Counted from the stretch's first letter, positions 8,570 through 17,342 are shown. The stretch: DNA of 64,000 bases from Cryobacterium mannosilyticum (GCF_004402705.1 NZ_SOFM01000026.1:5020-69019), one strand, 5' to 3'. The notes: generated by a model from the letters alone, not told the origin. Made by a program: numbers and translations.

Positions 8570-8599
8570 GAGGCACGGCTCCTGAGGGGGTCGTGCCTC
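8570..8599 (+). terminator. Hairpin terminator after the Gly-Asn-rich protein gene
   Basis: GAGGCACG (8570-8577) and CGTGCCTC (8592-8599) form a perfect 8-bp stem with a 14-nt loop, followed by GTTTC. It lies 20 bases after the stop codon. Confidence 0.75.
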
Positions 8600-8714
8600 G
8601 TTTCATGCGCCGACGGCCTGCGCCGGATTCCCGGCCGGACCCCCTGGAACGGTGGCTGGCACACCACGGTGAATTCCGGGATAATCTGACTACACCGGCA
8701 AGGGGGAACCACGG

Positions 8715-9272
8715 GTGAGATTCAGCGGAGGGTTGCGCACGCGGGCGCACGCTTTGCGACCCCACGGGCGGATTCTGCTGCAGTCCGGCCTGTCCGTGCT
8801 CGCCCTGATCGCGCCTCTGTCGGCCGTGCTGTTCTGGCTGACCATCCCGACGAATTCGTGGCAGCCGGTGGCCCTGGGCGACCTCGTCGTCGTCGCGCTC
8901 TGCCTGGTTGCGGCCATCGCCTTCTACCGCACGGTCATCTGGGTCGACACGGCGGGCATCTCCGAACGAGGATTCCTCGGCCGCGTCTCCAATTTCTCCA
9001 AGGATGAGATCGGCAGCGTCGTGCTGCTCGACCTGTACCAGAGCGGCGCGATGGACACGCATCCGCAACTCTTCCTCACCGGCACCGACGGCCGCCTGCT
9101 GATCCGGATGCGCGGCCAGTTCTACTCCCGCGGCGCGATGGAGACGGTCGTCGACCTGCTCGACGCCCCCGTCGTGCGCGTGCCGGAGCCGATGACCCTG
9201 CAGGACCTCAACCGCGTGCGCCCCGAACTGCTCTACTGGTTCGAGCGGCGCATCACCACCCACGCCGGCTGA
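8715..9272 (+). CDS. Two-helix membrane protein with cytoplasmic PH-like domain
   Basis: 185 aa starting at a GTG preceded by AAGGGGGAA. Two hydrophobic segments (about residues 20-45, LLQSGLSVLALIAPLSAVLF, and 52-72, LGDLVVVALCLVAAIAF) come first. A soluble domain follows with alternating strands (VIWVDTAGISERGFLGRVSN, EIGSVVLLDL, QLFLTGTDGRLLIRM) resembling bacterial PH-like membrane proteins. A short GCCGGC-TGAG-GCCGGC hairpin overlaps its stop codon (9264-9279). It converges on the HerA-like gene 14 bases downstream. No specific function can be assigned. Confidence 0.75.
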   Translation: MRFSGGLRTRAHALRPHGRILLQSGLSVLALIAPLSAVLFWLTIPTNSWQPVALGDLVVVALCLVAAIAFYRTVIWVDTAGISERGFLGRVSNFSKDEIGSVVLLDLYQSGAMDTHPQLFLTGTDGRLLIRMRGQFYSRGAMETVVDLLDAPVVRVPEPMTLQDLNRVRPELLYWFERRITTHAG

Positions 9273-9286
9273 GGCCGGCCGCGCGC

Positions 9287-11146
9287 TCAGCGGCGGCGGC
9301 GGGTGCCGAAGATGCCGCTGACGACCCCGGTGAGGATCGTCCTGGTGACGGAGGACCCGAGCACCTGCTCGAGCACGCTCTTCTGCGGGCGCGAACTGGT
9401 GCGGCTGCGGGTCGACCCCTGCGTCTGTTTCATCAGGCGGTCGTACTCGGCCTGCGCCTTCTTCTGCGCCTTCGCCTGCTGCACGGCGGCGGCATCCTGC
9501 TGCTTCTCCAGCTCGGCGGCGGCCTTCGCCTGGTCGAGGGCGACCTGCTGGGCGAGCGCCACCCGGTTTGCTGCCTCCAACTTCGTCGCCAGCATCTCGC
9601 GGGCCGAGTCGCGGTCGATCGCGGCGCCGTAGACGGCGAGCAGCGGGGAGGCGGCGACGGTGGCGTCGATCTGCTCCGGCGGTGTCGGTGACATCGAGCC
9701 CTGCGGCGCGCGGAGACGGGTCCAGGCGACGGGGCTCGGAGCGCCCTTCTCGTTCATCACCGTGACGATCGCCTCACCGGTGCCGAGCCCGGTCAGCACC
9801 TCCTCGAGGTCATAACCCGAGTTCGGGTAGGTGGAGACGGTCGCCCGGAGTGCCTTGGCGTCATCCGGGGTGAACGCCCGCAGCTGGTGCTGAACCCGGG
9901 AACCGAGCTGTGCGAGCACGTCGCTCGGCACGTCCTTGGGGGTCTGGGTGACGAAGAAGATGCCGACGCCCTTGGAGCGGATCAGCCGCACCGTCTGGGT
10001 GATCGAGGCGAGGAAGTCCTTCGACGCGCCCGTGAACAGAAGGTGCGCCTCGTCGAAGAAGAAGACGAGCTTGGGCTTGTCCAGGTCGCCGACCTCGGGC
10101 AGGTCGTTGAACAGGTCGGCCAGCAGCCACATCAGAAAGGTGGAGAACAGGGCCGGCTTGTCGGCGACGCCGGGCACCTCGAGCAGACTGATGATGCCCC
10201 GGCCGTCGGGCGTGCTGCGGAGGAACTCGGCGGTGTCGATCTCGGGTTCGCCGAAGAAGACGTCGGCGCCCTGGTCGGCGAAGGTGATCAGTTCGCGCAG
10301 GATGACGCCCACGGTGGCCGGGGACAACCCGCCGAGGCCGGTGAGTTCGCCCTTGCCGGCGTCGCTGATCAGGAAGCTGAGCACGGCTCGCAGGTCGGTC
10401 AGGTCGAGCAGAGGCAGGCCGGCCTGGTCGGCGTAGTGGAAGACGAGGCCGAGGCTGGACTCCTGGATATCGCCCAGCCCGAGCACCTTGCTCAGCAGCA
10501 GCGGGCCGAAGCCGGCGACCGTGGCGCGCACCGGGATGCCGCGGCCGACCCCGCCGAGCGAGAAGTATTCGGTGGGAGACGCCACGCCCGACCAGTCCTG
10601 GCCGATGCCCCGGGTGCGGGCCAGCAGCTTCTCGCTCGCGGTGCCTGCCGTGGCGACGCCCGACAGGTCGCCCTTGATGTCGGCTGCGAAGACGGACACC
10701 CCGTGCGCGGAGAGCTGCTCGGCGAGCACCTGCAGGGTTTTCGTCTTGCCCGTGCCGGTGGCTCCGGCGACGAGGCCGTGCCGGTTCGTCATCGCCAGCG
10801 GGATGCGCACGGGCACGTCGGGGCGGGCGTCGCCGTTGACCAGGGCCCCCATCTCCAGAGCCGGCCCGGCGAAGGCGTACCCGGCGCGGATGGTCTCGAC
10901 CTGCGCGACGGTGAGCGGGCCGGCAACCGGCGGTGCTGCGGGCGCTGCGGCGGCGGGAGCCGGTGCGGCAGTCGCTGCGGCGGGAGCCGGTGCGGGAGCC
11001 GGTGCGGCCAGGGCCGCGCCCTGGGCGGCTTCGGCCCGGGCGATGGCTGCCTCCGCCTCGGCCTGGGCGGCCCGGGCGGCCGCGACCGCGGCCTCCGCCT
11101 GGGCCTTCAGCTCGGATACCTGGTCCATGGGTTCGCTCGGGGTCAT
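9287..11146 (-). CDS. HerA-like ATPase, DUF853/YjgR family
   Basis: 619-aa P-loop ATPase of the HerA/FtsK superfamily. The N-terminus has a coiled-coil, Ala/Glu/Gln-rich segment (about 8-43), then an Ala/Pro linker (44-75). The ATPase core has Walker A GATGTGKT at 128-135 and Walker B LVFFFDEAHLLF. Later motifs are FFVTQTPKDVPSDVLAQLG and VQHQLRAFTPDDAKALRATV, typical of DUF853. A second coiled-coil, rich in Ala/Lys/Gln, precedes a basic C-terminal tail. The start ATG (MTPSEP) was chosen because sequence upstream of it is arginine-rich out-of-frame reading. DUF853 proteins have no settled substrate. DNA or protein translocation is inferred from the fold. Confidence 0.9.
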   Translation of the reverse strand: MTPSEPMDQVSELKAQAEAAVAAARAAQAEAEAAIARAEAAQGAALAAPAPAPAPAAATAAPAPAAAAPAAPPVAGPLTVAQVETIRAGYAFAGPALEMGALVNGDARPDVPVRIPLAMTNRHGLVAGATGTGKTKTLQVLAEQLSAHGVSVFAADIKGDLSGVATAGTASEKLLARTRGIGQDWSGVASPTEYFSLGGVGRGIPVRATVAGFGPLLLSKVLGLGDIQESSLGLVFHYADQAGLPLLDLTDLRAVLSFLISDAGKGELTGLGGLSPATVGVILRELITFADQGADVFFGEPEIDTAEFLRSTPDGRGIISLLEVPGVADKPALFSTFLMWLLADLFNDLPEVGDLDKPKLVFFFDEAHLLFTGASKDFLASITQTVRLIRSKGVGIFFVTQTPKDVPSDVLAQLGSRVQHQLRAFTPDDAKALRATVSTYPNSGYDLEEVLTGLGTGEAIVTVMNEKGAPSPVAWTRLRAPQGSMSPTPPEQIDATVAASPLLAVYGAAIDRDSAREMLATKLEAANRVALAQQVALDQAKAAAELEKQQDAAAVQQAKAQKKAQAEYDRLMKQTQGSTRSRTSSRPQKSVLEQVLGSSVTRTILTGVVSGIFGTRRRR

Positions 11147-11213
11147 GGCCTGAATCCTAGCGCCGAGAGGACCGGCGCGGTCAGGTCGTTTCGGGCCGGA
11201 ACGGGCCAATCGG

Positions 11214-12032
11214 TCAGGTCTGTCCCGGGGTCGGTCCCGGCGCGGATCCCGGCGCCGTCGCATCCGTCTCCGGCCGCACGAAGACGTAGTCGTTGCCGGC
11301 GTCCAGTTCGGGGCGCAGTCCCTGGGCCAGGGCCTCCGTGAACAACGCCCGGGACCGCTCGCGCAGCCGGGCGGCGGCCGCCGGGTCGTCGGCCCGCAAC
11401 CGCTCGAAGTCGACGTCGAGCGGGAGCCGCAGCGGGGCGTGCGGGACCGGCCGGGGTGTGCCGGTGAGGGCCGCCCGCACCCGGTCGGACTCGAGCAGCC
11501 AGCGCACCTCGAACCGGTCGCTCCGGTCGCTGCCGGTGATGACGTCGTCGAGGCGGCCGTAGAAGTCGGGCAGGAACCGCACCACCTCCGCGCCGAGCTT
11601 GACCAGGTTGAAGTGCGCGTTGCGGCGGATCAGGGGGTCGAAGGTCCAGCGCATCTCGACGATCCCGTGTTCGAGGCAGACCGCGCGCTGGAACAGCTTC
11701 AGCGCGTAGCCGACGCCGCCGCTGCGCCGCCACGGCACCACGGCCGCCATGTGGGAATGCAGGTGGATGCCGTCGCTCCAGCCGAGGAAGCCCAGCGTCG
11801 CGCCGACCGCCTTGCCTGCCTCGCTGGCGACGAGCACGGTGTTCCCGGCGTAGTCGAGCGCGAGCAGCATCGAGCGGTCGGGGCTGCGGCCGGCGCCCCA
11901 GGTGCGCTCGAAAAGGCCGATCACCGGGGTCATGTCGCCGGGTTCCGCCATCCGCACGGACACCCCGGCGGCCGCGGCGGCGGCATCCGCCAGCCGGTAC
12001 GCCTCGGCGACGACCTCGGGTTCAACGCTCAT
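11214..12032 (-). CDS. GNAT-family N-acetyltransferase (COG3375-like)
   Basis: 272 aa starting MSVEPEVVAEAYRLADAAAA. The acetyl-CoA-binding region lies around VVPWRRSGGVGYALKLFQRA, a degenerate R/Q-x-x-G-x-G/A motif. It is followed by IVEMRWTFDPLIRRNAHFNLVKLGAEV, a combination characteristic of the conserved COG3375 family of predicted acetyltransferases. The C-terminal third (RFEVRWLLESDRVRAAL) is typical of that group. An in-frame ATG 11 codons upstream lies inside the inverted-repeat arm at 12062 and was not used. Substrate unknown. Confidence 0.8.
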   Translation of the reverse strand: MSVEPEVVAEAYRLADAAAAAAGVSVRMAEPGDMTPVIGLFERTWGAGRSPDRSMLLALDYAGNTVLVASEAGKAVGATLGFLGWSDGIHLHSHMAAVVPWRRSGGVGYALKLFQRAVCLEHGIVEMRWTFDPLIRRNAHFNLVKLGAEVVRFLPDFYGRLDDVITGSDRSDRFEVRWLLESDRVRAALTGTPRPVPHAPLRLPLDVDFERLRADDPAAAARLRERSRALFTEALAQGLRPELDAGNDYVFVRPETDATAPGSAPGPTPGQT

Positions 12033-12061
12033 GCAACGAGTAGACCACATCCGCCCGTTGT

Positions 12062-12142
12062 GCATAACTCCTGCACTGTGGGCAATTCCCGCCGATTCCG
12101 GCCGAAATCGGGGCCTTCCGGCACAATCTGCAGGAGTTATGC
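12062..12142. repeat. 81-bp palindromic element, arms GCATAACTCCTGCA
   Basis: Perfect 14-bp inverted arms GCATAACTCCTGCA (12062-12075) and TGCAGGAGTTATGC (12129-12142). The intervening 53 bases contain a second imperfect palindrome, CCGATTCCGGCCGAAATCGG. It lies between the tail-to-head minus-strand genes at 11214 and 12171. Its organisation matches the elements at 14872, 15671, 26452 and 43961. Confidence 0.8.
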
Positions 12143-12170
12143 GCGGGGCGAGCGGATGCCGCGGGCCGGG

Positions 12171-13544
12171 CTAGTGGCCGCGGCCCGAGACCACGTCGGC
12201 GATGCTCGCGACCGGCGAGGTGGTCTGCCGCCGGGTCAGCTCGGCGCGGTCGGCGAACGAATATGCCCGGTAGAGGGCGTGCACGGCGAGCCAGCGCAGC
12301 GGCTCCGGCTCCCAGTTGCGCACCCGGTGGTTCACCCAGGGCAGCCCGGTCAGCCCGGTGTCACGCTCGAGGATCAGGTCGGTCAGGGTGCGCCCGGCCA
12401 GGTTCGTCGTGGCCACGCCGGTGCCCACGTACCCGCCGGCCCAGGCCAGCCCGGTCGTCGGGTCGAGCCCGACGGTCGCCGCCCAGTCCCGCGGCACGCC
12501 GAGCACCCCCGACCAGGCATGGTCGATCGCCACGCCCGCCGTCGCCGGGAAGAACCGGGTGAGGATGCCGCGGAGCGCCTCGACCGTGCTCGCCGGGGTG
12601 TGCCCGTCGGAGTCGGTCCGCGAGCCGAAGCGGTACGGCACGCCCCGGCCGCCGATCGCGATCCGGTCGTCCGCCGTGCGCTGGGCGTACATGTACGCGT
12701 GCGCCATGTCGCCGAGGGTCTCGGATTCGGTCCAGCCGATGCTCTCCCAGACGGCGTCGCTGAGCGGCGCGGTCGCGATCAGCGACGAGTTCATCGGCAG
12801 CCACGCCCGGTGCAGGCCCTTCAGTCCGGCCGTGAACCCCTCCGTGGCGCGCACGACGAACTCCGCGTCCACCGGGCCGTGCTCGGTCACGGCCCGTCCC
12901 GGCGTGATCTCGCCCACCCGGGTGTTCTCGTAGATCTCCACGCCGAGCGTCTCGACGGCCCGGGCGAGCCCGGCGGCGAGTTTGGCCGGGTGGATGCGCG
13001 CACAGTGCGGGTGCCACATCGCCCCGGTGGTGCCGGCCACGTCGATGCGGGCGCGGGCCGCCGCCGGGGAGAGGAGTTCGACATCCGTCATCTCCCACCG
13101 CTGCTCGGCCCGGGCGGACGCCTCGAGTCGCCGCTGCTGCGGCTGGTCGTAGGCCACGGTGAATTCGCCGCCCTTGACGATACCGGCGTCGATGCCCTCG
13201 GCCGCGGCGACCCGGATCACCTCGTCGACGGTCTCGTTCATGCTCGTCTGGAACCGGGCGGCGGCGTCGTGCCCGTGCGACGAAACGTACTGCTCACGCC
13301 CGCCGGTGATCGAATTGGTCAGCCAGCCGCCGTTCCGCCCGGACGCGCCGTAGCCGGCGAAGCGTTGCTCGAGGATGACGATCCGCAGCGCCGGGGCGGC
13401 CTTCTTCAGGTAGTAGGCCGTCCACAGCCCGGTGTACCCGGCGCCGACGATGCACACGTCCGCCGTGATCGGCCCGGGCAGCGGCGGGCGCGGGGCGCCC
13501 CGGCCGATCTGGTTCCACCAGAAGGAGACGTCACCGTTGATCAC
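12171..13544 (-). CDS. FAD-dependent amine/amino-acid oxidoreductase (DAO family)
   Basis: 457 aa, beginning at a GTG whose TGA-overlapping GTGA couples it to the upstream dehydrogenase gene. An N-terminal WWNQIGRGAPRPPL precedes the ADP-binding Rossmann motif VCIVGAGYTGLWTAYYLKK (GxGxxG at 34-39) and the acidic strand end VILEQ. ASGRNGGWL is the flavin-contacting motif seen in gamma-glutamylputrescine oxidase-like (PuuB) and DadA-like enzymes. Near the C-terminus GWAGGYVGTGVATTNLAGRTL is the second FAD-binding glycine cluster. Likely oxidises a primary or secondary amine; the substrate is not determinable. The tight pairing with the gene at 13541 suggests one pathway. Confidence 0.88.
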   Translation of the reverse strand: MINGDVSFWWNQIGRGAPRPPLPGPITADVCIVGAGYTGLWTAYYLKKAAPALRIVILEQRFAGYGASGRNGGWLTNSITGGREQYVSSHGHDAAARFQTSMNETVDEVIRVAAAEGIDAGIVKGGEFTVAYDQPQQRRLEASARAEQRWEMTDVELLSPAAARARIDVAGTTGAMWHPHCARIHPAKLAAGLARAVETLGVEIYENTRVGEITPGRAVTEHGPVDAEFVVRATEGFTAGLKGLHRAWLPMNSSLIATAPLSDAVWESIGWTESETLGDMAHAYMYAQRTADDRIAIGGRGVPYRFGSRTDSDGHTPASTVEALRGILTRFFPATAGVAIDHAWSGVLGVPRDWAATVGLDPTTGLAWAGGYVGTGVATTNLAGRTLTDLILERDTGLTGLPWVNHRVRNWEPEPLRWLAVHALYRAYSFADRAELTRRQTTSPVASIADVVSGRGH

Positions 13545-14824
13545 GGGCGCGCGGCCAGCCGGTCTTCCATCCCCCACGCCTCGCCGTAGCCGCCCTCCTC
13601 GATCGGGGCGCTCATCAGGTCGAGGAACGGCTTCGCGTCGAAGGCCTCCGGGCCGAGCACGCCGATGCCGCCCCAGGTGCCGGCCGCGAGCAGTTCCAGC
13701 GCGATCACCGGGTTGAGCGCGGTCTGCCAGACCACGCACTGGGCGTCGTACTCGCGCATCGTCCACTCGTTGTCGCTCACGTGGTAGAGGTAGACCTCGC
13801 GCGGCTCGCCGTCCGGCCCCGTGCCGGTGACCCATACCCCGGCGCAGGTCTTGCCGGTCATCCGCGGGCCGATCGTGGCCGGGTCGGGCAGGCTGGCGGC
13901 GACGACGTCGCGCGGAGCGACCATCACCGGGCCGGTGGCGCTCCGCACCCGCACCGGTTCGACGCTGTCCAGGCCGAGCAGGTGCAGCGTCTTGAGCACG
14001 CCGATGAACTCCTCACCGAGTCCGTACTTGAAGGTGACCCGTTTCGCGTCGAGCCAGCGCGGCATCAGCAGCACCTCCTCGTGCTCGACGTTGACGCACT
14101 CGACCGGACCGATGCCGCCGGGGAAGTCGAACATCTCCGGTTCGCTGAACGGTTCGGTGGTGAACCAGCCGCGGTCCTTCTCGAAGATCACCGGCGGGTT
14201 CAGGCACTCCTCGATCGTGGTCCAGATGCTGAAGGAGGGCGCGAAGATCTCGTTGCCGGCCTCGTCGCGCACCACCAGGTTGGCGCCGTCGCGGGTGCCG
14301 AGCTCGTCGATCTCGCGGAACAGGTGGTCGGAGGCGTAGCGGGCGAAGACGTCCGAGAGGCCCGGCTCCACACCCATCCCGACCAGGGCGAGGCGACCGG
14401 CGGTCTCCCAGTCGGCGGCGAGCGCGAACTGGTCGTCGCCGAGTTTCACGCCGGTCTCCGTGTACGGGTGGGTCGGGTGCGGCTCGGACAGGCTCACGGC
14501 CATGTCGAGGTAGTCGCAGCCGGCGGCGAGAGCGCCGGCAAAGATCGTCGGCACGAACTTGGGTTCGACCGCGTTCATCACGTGGGTGGCCCGGTGTTCC
14601 TTCGCCACCGCCGCTACCCGATCCGGGTCGCCGGCGTCGATCTGCTCCGCCGTGAACCGGCTCGCGACGGCGGGGCCGTGCGTGGCCGCGACCGTGGCGA
14701 CGGTGCGCTCAGCCCGGGCGAGGTCGTAGTCGCAGACGATGACGTGCTCGAAGAACGAGCGACGGGCGATGATCTTCGCGAACGCGTCTCCGACGCCGCC
14801 CGCCCCGACAAGGAGGATTCTCAT
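13541..14824 (-). CDS. Saccharopine dehydrogenase-like NAD(P) oxidoreductase
   Basis: 427 aa. The N-terminal Rossmann domain starts MRILLVGAGGVGDAFAKI (GxGxxG at 7-12), with VCDYDLARA at the end of the second strand and HVMNAVEPKFVPTIF-type motifs of the saccharopine dehydrogenase / carboxynorspermidine dehydrogenase fold. GVEPGLSDVFARY is the family's conserved Gly-Pro-Gly region. The length fits LYS9/carboxynorspermidine-dehydrogenase-like proteins and not the bifunctional eukaryotic type. Its stop overlaps the GTG of the FAD oxidoreductase. Plausible roles are reductive amine condensation or its reversal in lysine or polyamine metabolism (inference). Confidence 0.85.
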   Translation of the reverse strand: MRILLVGAGGVGDAFAKIIARRSFFEHVIVCDYDLARAERTVATVAATHGPAVASRFTAEQIDAGDPDRVAAVAKEHRATHVMNAVEPKFVPTIFAGALAAGCDYLDMAVSLSEPHPTHPYTETGVKLGDDQFALAADWETAGRLALVGMGVEPGLSDVFARYASDHLFREIDELGTRDGANLVVRDEAGNEIFAPSFSIWTTIEECLNPPVIFEKDRGWFTTEPFSEPEMFDFPGGIGPVECVNVEHEEVLLMPRWLDAKRVTFKYGLGEEFIGVLKTLHLLGLDSVEPVRVRSATGPVMVAPRDVVAASLPDPATIGPRMTGKTCAGVWVTGTGPDGEPREVYLYHVSDNEWTMREYDAQCVVWQTALNPVIALELLAAGTWGGIGVLGPEAFDAKPFLDLMSAPIEEGGYGEAWGMEDRLAARP

Positions 14825-14871
14825 GGCATGACGCTACCCTGCGGCATCCGCTCGTGTCTGCCCCGCATCCC

Positions 14872-14956
14872 GTCGAATTCGACGGAGATTTTGGGAAAAA
14901 ATGAGGTTTTGGGGTGTTTCAGGCGTCTTTTCCGGCATTTCTCCGTCGAATTCGAC
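14872..14956. repeat. 85-bp palindromic element, arms GTCGAATTCGACGGAGA
   Basis: Perfect 17-bp inverted arms: GTCGAATTCGACGGAGA (14872-14888) and TCTCCGTCGAATTCGAC (14940-14956). Each arm also contains the smaller palindrome GTCGAATTCGAC. The 51-base interior is AT-richer than its surroundings (runs of T, A and G). Its right part forms the last codons and stop of the PAP2 gene, so the element has entered, or been recruited into, the 3' end of a gene. Confidence 0.85.
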
Positions 14957-15641
14957 CGCGTGACGGATGCTGCGCCGCGAGGTGCCGTTCGCCGTCGAGT
15001 TTCGCGGCGACCGGCGCCCAGAGCAGCACGGCCACCCCCACGCCGAGGAGCAGGCCGCCGATGGTGTCGGTGAGCCAGTGCGCGCCGAGGTAGGTGCGGC
15101 TGACCATCATCACCGCGGTGTAGAGCGCTCCGGCCAGCCAGACCCAGACCCGCGGGAAGAGGATGGCCAGGCAGACCGCCATGGTCGCGGCGTTGGCGAC
15201 GTGGCCGGACGGAAACGAGCCGAAGTCGCTGGTCACCAGCATGTCCTCCGGCCTGGCGCGTCCGAACAGGTTCTTCAGCACCTGCACGAGCCCGCTGCTC
15301 ACGATCGTCGCCGTGAGGAAGTACCCGGCCGCCCACTTTCGCCGGAGGAGGAGGAAGGCGGCGAGGATGAGCACGGGGATGACGACCACGCCCGCGATGC
15401 CGGCGCCGAGGAAGTTCATCGCCAGCGACAGGTACTCCCAGACGGGAGCGCGGTGCTCGATGATCTCATCCATCCACGCGGCGTCGATCCGCAGCGGCCT
15501 GCCGTTGTCCCGGTAGACGATGAGTGCTCCGAGCCCGAACGCCAGGGCCACCGCGACCAGCGCGCTCACGAGCGGCCAGCGCCTGGCGATGCGGCGTGCC
15601 GCGGGGGCGGCTGCGGTCTCCGGGGGTTTCTCGCTGCTCAT
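14919..15641 (-). CDS. PAP2-family membrane phosphatase
   Basis: 240 aa with about five to six membrane helices. All three phosphatase motifs are present: KNLFGRARPE (C1), FPSGHVANA (C2, catalytic His) and SRTYLGAHWLTD (C3). The family dephosphorylates undecaprenyl pyrophosphate, phosphatidate or related lipid phosphates on the outer membrane face; which one applies here is not evident. The hydrophilic N-terminus (MSSEKPPETAAAP) is cytoplasmic. The last residues (RGRIRRRNAGKDA) are encoded by the palindromic element at 14872-14956, and so are unlike the family's usual end. Confidence 0.92.
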   Translation of the reverse strand: MSSEKPPETAAAPAARRIARRWPLVSALVAVALAFGLGALIVYRDNGRPLRIDAAWMDEIIEHRAPVWEYLSLAMNFLGAGIAGVVVIPVLILAAFLLLRRKWAAGYFLTATIVSSGLVQVLKNLFGRARPEDMLVTSDFGSFPSGHVANAATMAVCLAILFPRVWVWLAGALYTAVMMVSRTYLGAHWLTDTIGGLLLGVGVAVLLWAPVAAKLDGERHLAAQHPSRGRIRRRNAGKDA

Positions 15642-15670
15642 CCGTCCATCCTAGGTCGGGGCGCTTCGGG

Positions 15671-15762
15671 GGCTAACTCAGGAAAATCCGGAACCGGCCG
15701 ACGACGGATGCCGGGAACACACGGGTCAGGCATCCGTCACTCCCGTTTCTCCTGAGTTAGCC
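15671..15762. repeat. 92-bp palindromic element, arms GGCTAACTCAGGA
   Basis: Outer arms GGCTAACTCAGGA (15671-15683) and TCCTGAGTTAGCC (15750-15762) are perfectly inverted. A nested second pair, GACGGATGCC (15703-15712) and GGCATCCGTC (15729-15738), lies inside. The outer arms are identical to those of the element at 26452-26547, so this is a repeat family and not a chance terminator. It sits upstream of the PAP2 start and downstream of the MFS stop. Confidence 0.88.
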
Positions 15763-15816
15763 ACCTCCCGGACGGTGATGGGGACGGGGATGGGGATGGG
15801 GCAGGGTCGGCCGGCC

Positions 15817-17094
15817 TCAGTGCTCCAGGGCGGGCACGGAGCGCGGGCGCACGACGGTCCACAGCACGATGATCGCGATCAGGGCGGTCGTTCCCATCAC
15901 CGCGCCCATCGGGATGGCGTTGCCCACCCCGAGCAGGCCGACGATCGGCGAGATCAGGCCGGCGACGCCGAAGTTCGCGGCGCCGAGCAGGGACGCGGCG
16001 GTTCCCGCCTCGTGCCCGTGCGCGCTGAGGGCGATCACCTGCACGCTCGGCAGGGTGAACCCGCAGGCCGCGATGAAGAACCAGAGCGGCACCAGGGTGC
16101 CCCAGAGCCCGGCGCCGGCCAGGTCGAGCAGCACGATGGCCGCCGAGGTGATGACCAGCACCACCGTCGACACCGCCACGATCCACTGCGGGCCGATGTT
16201 GAAGCGGTGCATCAGCCGGGAGCTCAGCTGCACACCGGTGACGATGCCGAGCGAGTTGACGGCGAAGAGGATGCCGTACTGCTGCGCGGAGAAGCCGTAG
16301 ACCTCCTGGAACAGGAACGACGAAGCGGAGAGGTAGGAGAACAGCCCGGTGAAGGTCATGGCGCCGATGATCGCGACGCCGACGAAGACGCGGTCGCTGA
16401 GCACGGCCCGGTAACGCTGGGCGAGGGTGTTGTGCCCGGCTGTGTGCCGTTCGGCGGCGGGCAGGGTCTCGACGATCCAGAACGCGACGGCGAGGATGAC
16501 GACGGCGCCGTACGCGGCGAGCACCCAGAAGATCCCGCGCCAGCTCATCACGAGGAGCAACTGGGAACCGATGACCGGGGCGAGCACGGGGGCGAGGCCG
16601 CTGATCAGGGCGAGGCGGGACAGCATCCGCACCAGCGGCTTGCCGCCGAACAGGTCACGCACCATGGCGAGGGCGACGACGGCACCGGCCGCGGCGCCGA
16701 AGCCCTGCAGCAGGCGGAAGACACCTAGCCAGACGATGTCCTGGGAGAGCGCGGCTCCGACGCTGGCGAGGATGTGGAACCCGGTCGCGAGCATCAGCGG
16801 CAGCCGGCGGCCGACCTTGTCGCTCCACGGGCCGACGATCAGCTGGCCGAAGCCGAAGCCGATCATCGTGCCGGTGAGGGTGAGCTGGATGGCCGCGGCC
16901 GAGACGCCGAGTTCGTTCTGCAGGGTCGGGAAGGCGGGCAGGTACAGGTCGATCGTGAACGGGCCGAGCGCGGTGAGCGCGCCGAGCACGAGCACGTAGA
17001 CGAGGCGCTGGCGCCGGGTGAGGGCATCCCCGGGGTGCGGGGCGGTCGACCGGAGCTGGGCCTGGGTGATCACGGGAATGACGGCGGTAGTCAC
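15817..17094 (-). CDS. Bcr/CflA-type multidrug efflux MFS transporter
   Basis: 425 aa with 12 predicted membrane helices. The motif-A region WSDKVGRRLPLM follows helix 2, and LGVFRLLQGFGAAAGAVVA (motif-C-like) is typical of the Bcr/CflA drug:H+ antiporters. The pattern DLYLPAFPTLQNELGVSAAAIQLTLTG near the N-terminus is also characteristic of the family. The start is a GTG preceded by GAGGA ten bases upstream. It appears monocistronic. Substrate range (for example bicyclomycin, chloramphenicol, cysteine) is unknown. Confidence 0.9.
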   Translation of the reverse strand: MTTAVIPVITQAQLRSTAPHPGDALTRRQRLVYVLVLGALTALGPFTIDLYLPAFPTLQNELGVSAAAIQLTLTGTMIGFGFGQLIVGPWSDKVGRRLPLMLATGFHILASVGAALSQDIVWLGVFRLLQGFGAAAGAVVALAMVRDLFGGKPLVRMLSRLALISGLAPVLAPVIGSQLLLVMSWRGIFWVLAAYGAVVILAVAFWIVETLPAAERHTAGHNTLAQRYRAVLSDRVFVGVAIIGAMTFTGLFSYLSASSFLFQEVYGFSAQQYGILFAVNSLGIVTGVQLSSRLMHRFNIGPQWIVAVSTVVLVITSAAIVLLDLAGAGLWGTLVPLWFFIAACGFTLPSVQVIALSAHGHEAGTAASLLGAANFGVAGLISPIVGLLGVGNAIPMGAVMGTTALIAIIVLWTVVRPRSVPALEH

Positions 17095-17342
17095 GTAGTG
17101 GAGTTCCTCGGTGTCGATGGGGAGGTGTCTGGTGGGGACGGCCGGGCGGGCTGACAGGGGCTGAGACGGCGTTCGGGCACCGGGTCACGGGCGACGCTAC
17201 CGGCAGCGGAACACGGAGCCGCTGTCTGGGACAAGCGGGCCCTGGCCGTTCCTATTCCCCCCGGCCGGGATCCGCGCCGAAGATTGCGCGAATCGGCCGG
17301 ATCGCGCACCGTGCGGGCGGGCGGGACACGCGGCCGGCCGGG

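Noticed and set aside
11214..12065. Longer acetyltransferase starting at the ATG at 12065
   Set aside because: The extra 11 residues would be encoded partly by the arm of the palindromic element and lack a ribosome site.
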